A stretch of 11,008 nucleotides of DNA. Origin: Actinomycetota bacterium. Its GTDB lineage: Bacteria; Actinomycetota; Humimicrobiia; Humimicrobiales; Humimicrobiaceae. Under the pieces are notes generated by a model. The model was not told where the DNA came from and did not search any database. It saw nothing but the letters and a program-made list of their open reading frames with translations. Where the stretch lies: positions 1-11,008 of the forward strand of contig JAFGMJ010000044.1 of NCBI GenBank assembly GCA_016927635.1. The letters are read 5' to 3'. A program made the position numbers and the translations under genes. This document shows positions 1-5,881 of the stretch, piece by piece. Position 1 is the stretch's first letter. Every line of letters starts with the position of its first letter.

Positions 1-2
1 AA

Positions 3-1043
3 ATGAATTCCAAGGAAAGGACTTTGAAAGCTATAAATCTGGAAATCCCGGACAGAGTTCCTATTTTTGTTGACATGGTGCCGGAGCTTGCTGAAGAATT
101 TTCAAAAAAATATAAGCTTTCCGGAAATAAGCTATTGACACATATGGGAAATGACCTGGCAGTTTGCGCATTTGGAGTTGCAAGCTCATTTGGCGCTATG
201 GATAACGGGCAAATCGATGAGTGGGGCATAAAATGGAAGAAAATAAAACATGGAAAAGGATATTATAATGAAATTGATGAAAAGCCCCTTGCAAATGCAA
301 CAATAGAAGACCTGTTAAATCTTAAAATACCTGACGCAAATGAAGAATCAAGATACGATGAAATAGCTGAACTGGTATCCGGGTTCGGCAATGATTTTGC
401 AATTATGGTTGATATGTCCTGTACGATTTTTGAACTTTCGTGGTATATGAGGGGAATGGATAGGCTACTTATGGATATGATCCAGGACAGCAACTTTGTT
501 GATACTCTTATGGATAAAATACTTGAATTCTATATACCTGCAGGGAAAAAAATCGCAAATATGGGAGTAGATATAATCTGGACAGGCGATGACCTTGGAA
601 TGCAGACCGGCATGCTTATGTCGCCTGAAATGTTCAGAAGATACATAAAGGAAAGGTACAGACTGCTTATAAGCGAGCTAAAAAAAAGCAATGAAAATAT
701 AAAAATAGCTTTCCACAGCGATGGTTACATAACTCCAATAATCCAAGACCTTATTGAAGTAGGCGTGGATATTTTAAATCCTGTACAGCCAAAATGCATG
801 GACCCCAAAGAAATAAAGAAAAGATTTGGAGACCGTCTTTGTTTTATGGGCACAATTGATGAGCAGGAAGTGCTGCCGTTTGGAAGTATTGAAGATTTGA
901 AAAAAGAAATAGATACAAGAATTTCAACTGTCGGGTATAATGGCGGATTAATTATTGGTCCAACCCATAATATACAGAACGATACTAGTATGGAAAAAGT
1001 TGAATTTTTATTCAGTTATATAAAAGATAAGGGAAAATATTAA
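3..1043 (+). CDS. Uroporphyrinogen decarboxylase (URO-D) family protein, probably not HemE
   Basis: The 346-aa product has the URO-D/MtaA superfamily layout: an N-terminal DRVP motif (residues 17-20), a GDDLG motif (195-199), HSDGYI (238-243) opening a late barrel strand, and a GPTHNIQ segment near the C-terminus (319-325). This COG0407-type group occurs in sugar-catabolic and methyltransferase contexts rather than heme synthesis. True HemE is not expected beside an aldolase and a ROK regulator, and no other heme gene is visible. Where cobalamin/CoM methyltransferases of the fold have a zinc-binding HxC motif, this protein has HSD, so methyl transfer to a thiol is doubtful. The substrate is unknown. 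The start at base 3 gives the usual family N-terminus, so the gene is probably complete, but any ribosome site lies outside the window. It is followed 24 bases later by a VOC gene, probably co-transcribed. The family call is firm; the function is not. Confidence 0.88.
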   Translation: MNSKERTLKAINLEIPDRVPIFVDMVPELAEEFSKKYKLSGNKLLTHMGNDLAVCAFGVASSFGAMDNGQIDEWGIKWKKIKHGKGYYNEIDEKPLANATIEDLLNLKIPDANEESRYDEIAELVSGFGNDFAIMVDMSCTIFELSWYMRGMDRLLMDMIQDSNFVDTLMDKILEFYIPAGKKIANMGVDIIWTGDDLGMQTGMLMSPEMFRRYIKERYRLLISELKKSNENIKIAFHSDGYITPIIQDLIEVGVDILNPVQPKCMDPKEIKKRFGDRLCFMGTIDEQEVLPFGSIEDLKKEIDTRISTVGYNGGLIIGPTHNIQNDTSMEKVEFLFSYIKDKGKY

Positions 1044-1067
1044 ATATTTATAAACACAGGAGGCATC

Positions 1068-1427
1068 ATGGAATTAGAGCTTGAATTTGACCACATAGGA
1101 CTTAAAACTGATGAAAAAAAAGAAGATGAGAATTGGGTGGAGAGCACAAGGGTATGGGTAACCGACCCAAAAACACATCCTTTCCACATAGAATGGCTCA
1201 GGTATGAGCCCGACAGTCCGGTAAAAGGGGACCTGAGGGAAAAGCCGCATATAGCATACCGTGTAAAGGACCTGCAGCAAGCTTCAAAGGGCCTTGAGGC
1301 ATTACTTGAACCGTTCGAAGTAGGCGGTTTTGTGAGGGCGGGATTTTACAAAACTAAGGATGGCGCTGTTGTTGAATTAATGCAGTATCTCAAAGGCGAA
1401 AACATGTGGTTTGACAAAAAACATTGA
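1068..1427 (+). CDS. Small VOC (glyoxalase/dioxygenase-fold) protein
   Basis: The 119-aa product begins with the fold-typical FDHIGL segment (residues 7-12) and ends with a GAVVELMQY strand (98-106). Between them lies HIAYRVKDLQQA, the start of the second beta-alpha-beta-beta-beta unit. His9, His61 and Glu102 are candidate metal ligands in the places VOC enzymes use them. The start is well fixed by a perfect AGGAGG at 1058-1063, four bases before the ATG. It lies 24 bases after the URO-D-family stop, so the two are almost certainly one operon. Small VOC proteins beside sugar or sugar-acid enzymes often act as isomerases, epimerases or lyases on small carbonyl compounds. No specific reaction can be read here. 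Family confidence is good; activity is unknown. Confidence 0.8.
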   Translation: MELELEFDHIGLKTDEKKEDENWVESTRVWVTDPKTHPFHIEWLRYEPDSPVKGDLREKPHIAYRVKDLQQASKGLEALLEPFEVGGFVRAGFYKTKDGAVVELMQYLKGENMWFDKKH

Positions 1428-1519
1428 GAGTGCAGCATAATATAAAATATTAACATAGCATTTGCAGAACAAGACCATCAAATATAAACAGAAAATATGA
1501 AAGTAAATAAAATGGATTT

Positions 1520-1556
1520 ATTTAATTGTGGCTGTATGTTGAATATACAATTAAAT
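1520..1556. promoter_or_regulatory. Inverted repeat over a candidate aldolase promoter
   Basis: A perfect 10-bp inverted repeat, ATTTAATTGT at 1520-1529 and ACAATTAAAT at 1547-1556, encloses 17 bases. A second, nested repeat, TGTAT at 1533-1537 and ATACA at 1545-1549, shares its right arm. A weak promoter fits inside: TTTAAT (1521-1526), a 17-base spacer, and TATACA (1544-1549). A strong ribosome site follows at 1565. The position suggests an operator controlling the aldolase, perhaps bound by the nearby ROK protein. The arms differ from those of the repeat at 3774-3818, so a shared regulator is unproven. Confidence 0.45.
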
Positions 1557-1564
1557 TATTATCC

Positions 1565-1571
1565 GGGGAGG
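1565..1571 (+). promoter_or_regulatory. Strong ribosome binding site for the aldolase
   Basis: GGGGAGG lies seven bases before the ATG at 1579. It is among the strongest Shine-Dalgarno sites in the window, fixes the aldolase start and suggests high expression. Confidence 0.8.
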
Positions 1572-1578
1572 AAAGTAA

Positions 1579-2385
1579 ATGTCAGGAATAGATTTAAGGA
1601 TTAAAAAACTTTTTAACGGGAAAAAAAATCTTGTAATTTCCGCAATAGACCATGTCATGGAATATGGCGACCAGCCAGGTATTGAAAACTCAAGAGAAGC
1701 CATAGAAAAATGCTTAAAAACTGACGCTCTGCTTCTTTCAAGATATTCATTGAAAAGAAACTGGGATTTATTTGGGCAAAGGGAAGCTCCCCTGCCTGTT
1801 TTAAGAATTAACTGGTCAAGCGCATTTTATTATCCGCTTGAATACAGAAAAGGTTTTACAAAAATTGCAACCAGTGTAGAAGATGCGGTTGCAGCCGGTG
1901 CCGAAATTGTGATTTGCTCACTTTTTCTTGAAAATGATAACGAGGAAATGGAGACAGCTAATGTTGAATTGTTTTCTGAAGTTGTCAAACAGAAAGAAAT
2001 GCTTGGTGTTCCGTTGATAGGCGAATGTTATGTGGTCGAGCATAATGAGATCCCCCCTGAACAAATGCATAATAAAGTAAAAAGAGTCTCAAGAGTAATG
2101 GCAGAACTTGGAGCAGATATGATAAAGGCATTTTATACAAGCAGGTTTTCAGAAGTGGTTAAAAACACTCCTGTCCCAGTTTTTTCAATAGGTGCAGAAA
2201 AGCTTAAAAATGACCTTGATGTCTTAAAAAAGGCAGCAGACACAGTCGATTCAGGCGCCAGGGGAATTATTTTTGGAAGAAATATTTTCATGGCTAATAA
2301 TCCTGATAACCTAATTGCTGCATTGAATGACGTCATGAATAATAATATTATTCCAGAGGAAGCATTTAAAAACTATAATCTCTGA
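1579..2385 (+). CDS. Class I aldolase, DeoC/LacD/FbaB-LsrF family
   Basis: This 268-aa TIM-barrel protein matches class I (Schiff-base) aldolases of the DeoC/LacD/FbaB-LsrF group in length and motifs. The likely Schiff-base lysine is Lys183 in GADMIKAFY, corresponding to the (G)AD-x-(I/V)K-(T/A)-(Y/F)-Y strand of LsrF and archaeal FbaB. The C-terminal phosphate-site segments are SIGAEKL (203-209) and GARGIIFGRNIF (226-237). The N-terminal DHVMEYG (24-30) corresponds to the family's DH-G substrate loop. Phosphorylated sugar cleavage or transfer is likely; the exact substrate (tagatose, deoxy-sugar or sulfo-sugar phosphate) cannot be told. The gene lies 151 bases after the VOC gene with its own candidate promoter, and converges on the ROK regulator that may control it. 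Confidence 0.85.
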   Translation: MSGIDLRIKKLFNGKKNLVISAIDHVMEYGDQPGIENSREAIEKCLKTDALLLSRYSLKRNWDLFGQREAPLPVLRINWSSAFYYPLEYRKGFTKIATSVEDAVAAGAEIVICSLFLENDNEEMETANVELFSEVVKQKEMLGVPLIGECYVVEHNEIPPEQMHNKVKRVSRVMAELGADMIKAFYTSRFSEVVKNTPVPVFSIGAEKLKNDLDVLKKAADTVDSGARGIIFGRNIFMANNPDNLIAALNDVMNNNIIPEEAFKNYNL

Positions 2386-2476
2386 CAAGTATATTTTGCG
2401 TAAAAATAATAATTTGAGTTTTTTAATAAAATTATAAAAAACATAAGAAAGTTATTTAAAATTTTTATTTAATAAC
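2386..2476. other. Convergent aldolase/ROK junction with weak AT hairpin
   Basis: The two genes converge across about 79 bases of very AT-rich DNA. No GC-rich terminator stem is visible. An imperfect A/T hairpin with GTTATT and AATAAC arms (2451-2476) spans the ROK stop codon. It might act as a weak bidirectional terminator, but its predicted stability is low. Confidence 0.25.
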
Positions 2477-3706
2477 GCTGAAGGCACTGTTGTAAAAAAG
2501 ATTATTTATATAATCTATGCCATTTTTTAATGCCCCTGTTATATGGGCTTCTTTTCTAAGCCTTGATTGAACTATCCTGCATTTAAATGGCGTGATAGAA
2601 AATATCTCATTTTTCAGGTTTTCAATAAACTTTTCCCCAAGCTCAAGTATATCTCCGTTGATTATAATCATTTCCAGCCCAATAACTGAAATTATTGAAG
2701 CAATGCCCACAGCAAGTATTCTAATGATTTCGCCATCGATTATTTCTTTAATAACATTTGGTGTGCTGTTTTTGTAATATACACATATTTTATAAAAGTC
2801 CAGATCTTTTATATCATGTTGTGATATAAAATCAGGACTGTATTTGTATATTTTTTTATCAGATAAATATTTTTTAACCGTCATTAAAATCCCGTTTATA
2901 TCGACCTGTCTTTCAAATAATCCCAGTTCAAATTTATTTTCCCTAAGTTTACTTATATCGAGCTCTTTTAATATTGGCAGATATGAAATTTCGCCAGTTG
3001 TGCCTTTGTGACCAGTTACCAAAGAATTGTTCAATATTATTCCGGCACCAATGCCATTCTCAATATCTATATACATTAGGTTTTTTATTTTTTTAAAATT
3101 CTTCCACTGTTCGCCTATTGCTCCAAGGTTATTGGAATTATTTAATATTACTTTTTTTTTATAACTCTCATTTAATACTTCAACAATGTTTACCCCGCTC
3201 CAGTTTCTCAAGTACGGCGCCTTGGTTATAATATTTGTATTTGGGTCTACTACACCATGGGTTCCAACACTGAAATGATTTATTCTCTTTAATAAGTCTT
3301 TTTTACTGTCAAGAATCGTGTCTAATATGTTTATAATGCTTTCAAGTATCTCTTTCCTGTTTTTTCTGGGATAATTTTTATGCTCAATTTTATAAAGGAT
3401 TTCACCATTTAAATTTGCTACAACCGAAGTGAGGTTTACCTGTCCTATGTCCAGTGCGAGTATGAGTTTAAACTCTTCATTGATTTTTAATATTATTGGC
3501 TTTTTACCTACCTGGGAATGTCCTCTTTTAGTCTCAATTATGACCTTTTTATTTAAAAGTAAACCGACAAGATCAGATACGGTAGATTTTGGAAGCCCTG
3601 TATCCTTTGAAATCTTAATCCTTGTGACATCTTCTTCTTCTATAATTTTCTTAAGGATAAGACCTGTGTTATGTTCTTTAAGGGACCTGTATTCTACCTT
3701 TGCCAT
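2465..3706 (-). CDS. ROK-family transcriptional repressor with degenerate kinase site
   Basis: The 413-aa product has an N-terminal winged helix-turn-helix (about residues 27-60, with ISKDTGLPKSTVSDLVGLL as core) fused to a ROK sugar-kinase-like domain (about 82-395). Length and order match XylR/NagC-type regulators. Catalytic features have decayed. The first phosphate loop reads DIGQVN (86-91) instead of DIGGT. The ENDANAAALGE motif reads NNSNNLGAIGE (189-199), putting Ser191 at the catalytic Asp. The zinc motif is gone: GEIGH reads GEISY (239-243) and the Cys cluster is absent. It is therefore a ligand sensor, not a kinase. The sugar-binding EIxxLP-like turn remains. It points at the aldolase operon and probably represses it and itself. 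The ATG at 3706 has no Shine-Dalgarno site but gives the family's normal N-terminus. Confidence 0.9.
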   Translation of the reverse strand: MAKVEYRSLKEHNTGLILKKIIEEEDVTRIKISKDTGLPKSTVSDLVGLLLNKKVIIETKRGHSQVGKKPIILKINEEFKLILALDIGQVNLTSVVANLNGEILYKIEHKNYPRKNRKEILESIINILDTILDSKKDLLKRINHFSVGTHGVVDPNTNIITKAPYLRNWSGVNIVEVLNESYKKKVILNNSNNLGAIGEQWKNFKKIKNLMYIDIENGIGAGIILNNSLVTGHKGTTGEISYLPILKELDISKLRENKFELGLFERQVDINGILMTVKKYLSDKKIYKYSPDFISQHDIKDLDFYKICVYYKNSTPNVIKEIIDGEIIRILAVGIASIISVIGLEMIIINGDILELGEKFIENLKNEIFSITPFKCRIVQSRLRKEAHITGALKNGIDYINNLFYNSAFSVIK

Positions 3707-3756
3707 CTTTATTATTTTATACTTCTAAATACTTCCTGATGATATTATCAATTATT

Positions 3757-3818
3757 ATAATACTTATATCAATATTTATAATCAAACAGATACTGCAGAT
3801 TTATCTTTGATTATAAAT
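3757..3818 (-). promoter_or_regulatory. ROK promoter with 13-bp-arm inverted repeat operator
   Basis: A perfect inverted repeat has arms ATTTATAATCAAA (3774-3786) and TTTGATTATAAAT (3806-3818) with a 19-base spacer containing CTGCAG. Read on the minus strand, TTGATT at 3785-3780 is a good -35 box, with a 17-base spacer and TATTAT (3762-3757) as the -10. The left arm thus covers the -35. This is what an autoregulatory ROK operator would look like. A smaller palindrome, TGATA-T-TATCA (3740-3750), lies just downstream of the -10. The element also sits after the M23 stop, but no T-run follows it on the minus strand, so a terminator role is unlikely. Confidence 0.55.
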
Positions 3819-3904
3819 CAGCAAGTTCTCTTATCCAGGAAGCAGTTTCAGCATTCATTAAAAAAACAGAGTCTGAAAAAAAGAAGTTATTATACAATCA
3901 TTTT

Positions 3905-5092
3905 TTAAAGATAATTGGCTGGGTTGTGAGGCTTTCCATTTATCCGAACCTCAAAATGCAAATGATACCCGGTTGTGTACCCTGTATTGCCAACATATCC
4001 TATAATCTGGCCCCCCTGAACATACTGGCCAACACTGACTGCAAAACCACTAAGATGAGCGTAATAAGTGGCAACACCCCCTCCATGATAAACAAGTATG
4101 GCATAGCCATACCCTCCATGGTATTCCGCTTTCAAAACCTGCCCGGAATCTGCAGCTATTACAGGTGTGCCCAAAGGAGCATATATATCTATGCCATTAT
4201 GCATCCTGGTTGTACCTGTAGTTTTGTTTGTCCTTGGACCAAACTTTGATGAAAGCTTGCCATTTGTAGGCCACAATAATTTTCCTGCAGGAGCATTTCC
4301 GTAATTATAGTCCTGTAGAATATTTGTAATCTCATTTTCTTTTGCAGTTAGCTGATTTTCCATTGCAATAAGAGCATCTTTATTTGCCTTAGCCTGGGAA
4401 AAGAGATCCAGTTTTTCATTGTAGATATGTTCTATTTGACTGTTTTTCTGCTCAGATAAACTGATGAGCTCCTCTATTTTCTTTTTGTCTTCATCCTGCT
4501 GTTTTTTTAAGTCCAGAATACTGCTGTTAACTTCAAGTATTTTTGCCTTTTTTTCCTTAACTTCAGCAAGTATATCTGCATCCTGTTTTATAAGTATGTT
4601 CATTATTTTAATTCTGGAGACGAATTCTAAAAAATCACCTGTTTTCAAAAAAATATTTAATATATTCCTGTCATCTTTTTTATAAGCTTCTGCAATCCTT
4701 GAATTCAGGATATCAGTTTTTTCCTTAAGCTCTTTTTCAAGATTTTCAATCTCATTTTCATTAGATACCAGAAGTAGAGTGGTTTTGTCACTCTGGCTTT
4801 TTGCTTCAGACATGCTGTCATTTAACTCACTTAGGTCAGAAAGTGCAGATAATAGTTTTCCCTCTACCTCTTCAACCTGTGAAGCATATTTTTCCTGTTC
4901 CTTTTGTGCCTCTTCAATTTTTTCCCTGGTCTGCTCTTTTTCCTTTTTTATCTGTTCAAGCTGTTCACTGGATTTGGCGGTGTCCGGGTAAATGTACTTT
5001 AACGGCAAATCAATAACTGCTGAAAATAATATTAAAAGTACAAGACCCAAAAGGGAAAAAAACTTTGCTGTAATATGTATCTTTATCTTCAT
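3905..5092 (-). CDS. Exported M23 peptidase with CwlO/PcsB-like coiled coil
   Basis: The 395-aa product starts with a basic stretch and a hydrophobic segment (about residues 11-28) that acts as a signal anchor or signal peptide. A long charged coiled coil follows (about 42-260), with a break near 140-170 (NILNIFLKTGDFLEFVSR) as in CwlO/EnvC/PcsB regulators. The C-terminus (about 272-395) is a LytM/M23 zinc endopeptidase. Ligands His298 and Asp302 (HNGID) and His379 (HLHF), with catalytic His346 (YAHL) and His377, are all present, so it should be active, unlike EnvC. It probably cleaves peptidoglycan peptides, perhaps gated by FtsEX through the coiled coil; ftsEX is not in the window. The start codon has no Shine-Dalgarno site, and its region abuts the end of a shortened nucleotidyltransferase gene. 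Confidence 0.9.
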   Translation of the reverse strand: MKIKIHITAKFFSLLGLVLLILFSAVIDLPLKYIYPDTAKSSEQLEQIKKEKEQTREKIEEAQKEQEKYASQVEEVEGKLLSALSDLSELNDSMSEAKSQSDKTTLLLVSNENEIENLEKELKEKTDILNSRIAEAYKKDDRNILNIFLKTGDFLEFVSRIKIMNILIKQDADILAEVKEKKAKILEVNSSILDLKKQQDEDKKKIEELISLSEQKNSQIEHIYNEKLDLFSQAKANKDALIAMENQLTAKENEITNILQDYNYGNAPAGKLLWPTNGKLSSKFGPRTNKTTGTTRMHNGIDIYAPLGTPVIAADSGQVLKAEYHGGYGYAILVYHGGGVATYYAHLSGFAVSVGQYVQGGQIIGYVGNTGYTTGYHLHFEVRINGKPHNPANYL

Positions 5093-5134
5093 TTAATTTT
5101 TTATTAAAATAAAAACACTTAAATTAAATTCTTT

Positions 5135-5557
5135 CTAATACTGCATTTCCAGCTCAAAAAGTTTTTGTAATATAGTGTCCTCCGCAGAAGAAACATATGC
5201 GTCAAAACCAAATAATGTTAGTTTCTGTTTTCGTAAAAATCTGCTTTTATCAAACTCGCTTTCAGTTAAAATCCAGAAATCAATTTTATCTCCCTCATTT
5301 ATATCTATTACATTAAACTGGCTTTTACTGTCAATAGCCGATATTACAGAGTTTTCATTTATGTAATAATCTTTGGATGAAAATGCTTTTAAAATAATAT
5401 GGGCATCAGTTTTTTTTACAGATATTATAATGTCAATATCATGAGTGGAACGGGGAATTCCCTGCAGGCTTGATACAATAGAGCCTGTCAGCATATATTG
5501 AATATTGTTTTCATATAAAACTTTTACTACTTTTTTTAAGAATTCAAGTTGCGGCAT
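5135..5557 (-). CDS. MNT-fold nucleotidyltransferase, C-terminally shortened
   Basis: The 140-aa product has a minimal nucleotidyltransferase core: GS at residues 25-26, followed by RSTHDIDI (36-43) supplying metal ligands Asp40 and Asp42, with Asp93 (KIDFW) as a plausible third carboxylate. Substrate and target are unknown; relatives act as toxin-antitoxin components or small-molecule nucleotidyltransferases. From memory of the family, homologues continue after the AEDTILxKL helix (125-133 here) for about 40 more residues, with a GGSExQLRD-type helix. This one stops seven residues later and no remnant is visible in the 42 bases before the M23 gene, so a deletion may have removed the tail. 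It overlaps the upstream 70-aa gene by 22 bases, so translation is probably coupled. The catalytic core looks intact. Confidence 0.78.
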   Translation of the reverse strand: MPQLEFLKKVVKVLYENNIQYMLTGSIVSSLQGIPRSTHDIDIIISVKKTDAHIILKAFSSKDYYINENSVISAIDSKSQFNVIDINEGDKIDFWILTESEFDKSRFLRKQKLTLFGFDAYVSSAEDTILQKLFELEMQY

Positions 5558-5748
5558 TTATCCATTCTTCTGAGGTAAATTTTTTTTATTTCTTCTTCAG
5601 AGCATTGTGGGAAACGGTTTTTTAAACCTGCCAGGAAAAGTTGCCTGGTAAACTCACTTAATTCAAAACATTTTTTTAACCTTTCTTCAGGTGACATATT
5701 CCTTATAATTTTTAAATACTGTTTCCTGTCCTGGCTATTTTGTCTCAT
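5536..5748 (-). CDS. Conserved 70-aa helical partner of the nucleotidyltransferase
   Basis: This small, highly charged protein is predicted to be all helical, with core SPEERLKKCFELSEFTRQLFLAGLK split across residues 19-43 and a second helix SEEEIKKIYLRRM (50-62). I recognise the pattern (SPEER, FELSEFTRxLF, FP, SEEE, YLxR) as a short conserved family that usually precedes an MNT nucleotidyltransferase gene, as here, with a 22-base overlap. Its function is not established to my knowledge; an antitoxin or adaptor role is inference. There is no Shine-Dalgarno site. An extended -10 (TG-A-TAAAAT, 5763-5755) ends six bases before the ATG, which fits a leaderless mRNA starting at or beside the ATG. 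Confidence 0.75.
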   Translation of the reverse strand: MRQNSQDRKQYLKIIRNMSPEERLKKCFELSEFTRQLFLAGLKNRFPQCSEEEIKKIYLRRMDKCRNLNS

Positions 5749-5763
5749 AAAGCTATTTTATCA
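5749..5763 (-). promoter_or_regulatory. Extended -10 promoter implying a leaderless start
   Basis: Read on the minus strand, TG-A-TAAAAT is followed by AGCTTT and then the ATG at 5748. No convincing -35 is seen, as is common with extended -10 promoters. The 15 bases ending in ATG match those of the ATPase gene at 12 of 15 positions. Confidence 0.5.
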
Positions 5764-5881
5764 TATATTAATATTATTTTATGACTAATAACAAAACTGA
5801 AGAGAAGCATAAATTATATTGAGAATTCTGTTAGCAAAAGATGGCTGGCATTTGTGGAAGTCTGGCTCTTTTAATATCATA

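Noticed and set aside
3..1043. HemE (heme biosynthesis) as the identity of the first gene
   Set aside because: Motifs and context fit the COG0407 sugar/methyltransferase-associated group, and no heme genes are visible.
3429..3728. Open frames opposite the ROK, M23, ATPase and flavoprotein genes
   Set aside because: They lack recognisable domains or ribosome sites and lie wholly inside well-supported genes on the other strand.
3840..3904. Minus-strand CAGACTCTG followed by seven Ts after the M23 stop, as a terminator
   Set aside because: The stem would be only three base pairs with a three-base loop, too weak for intrinsic termination.
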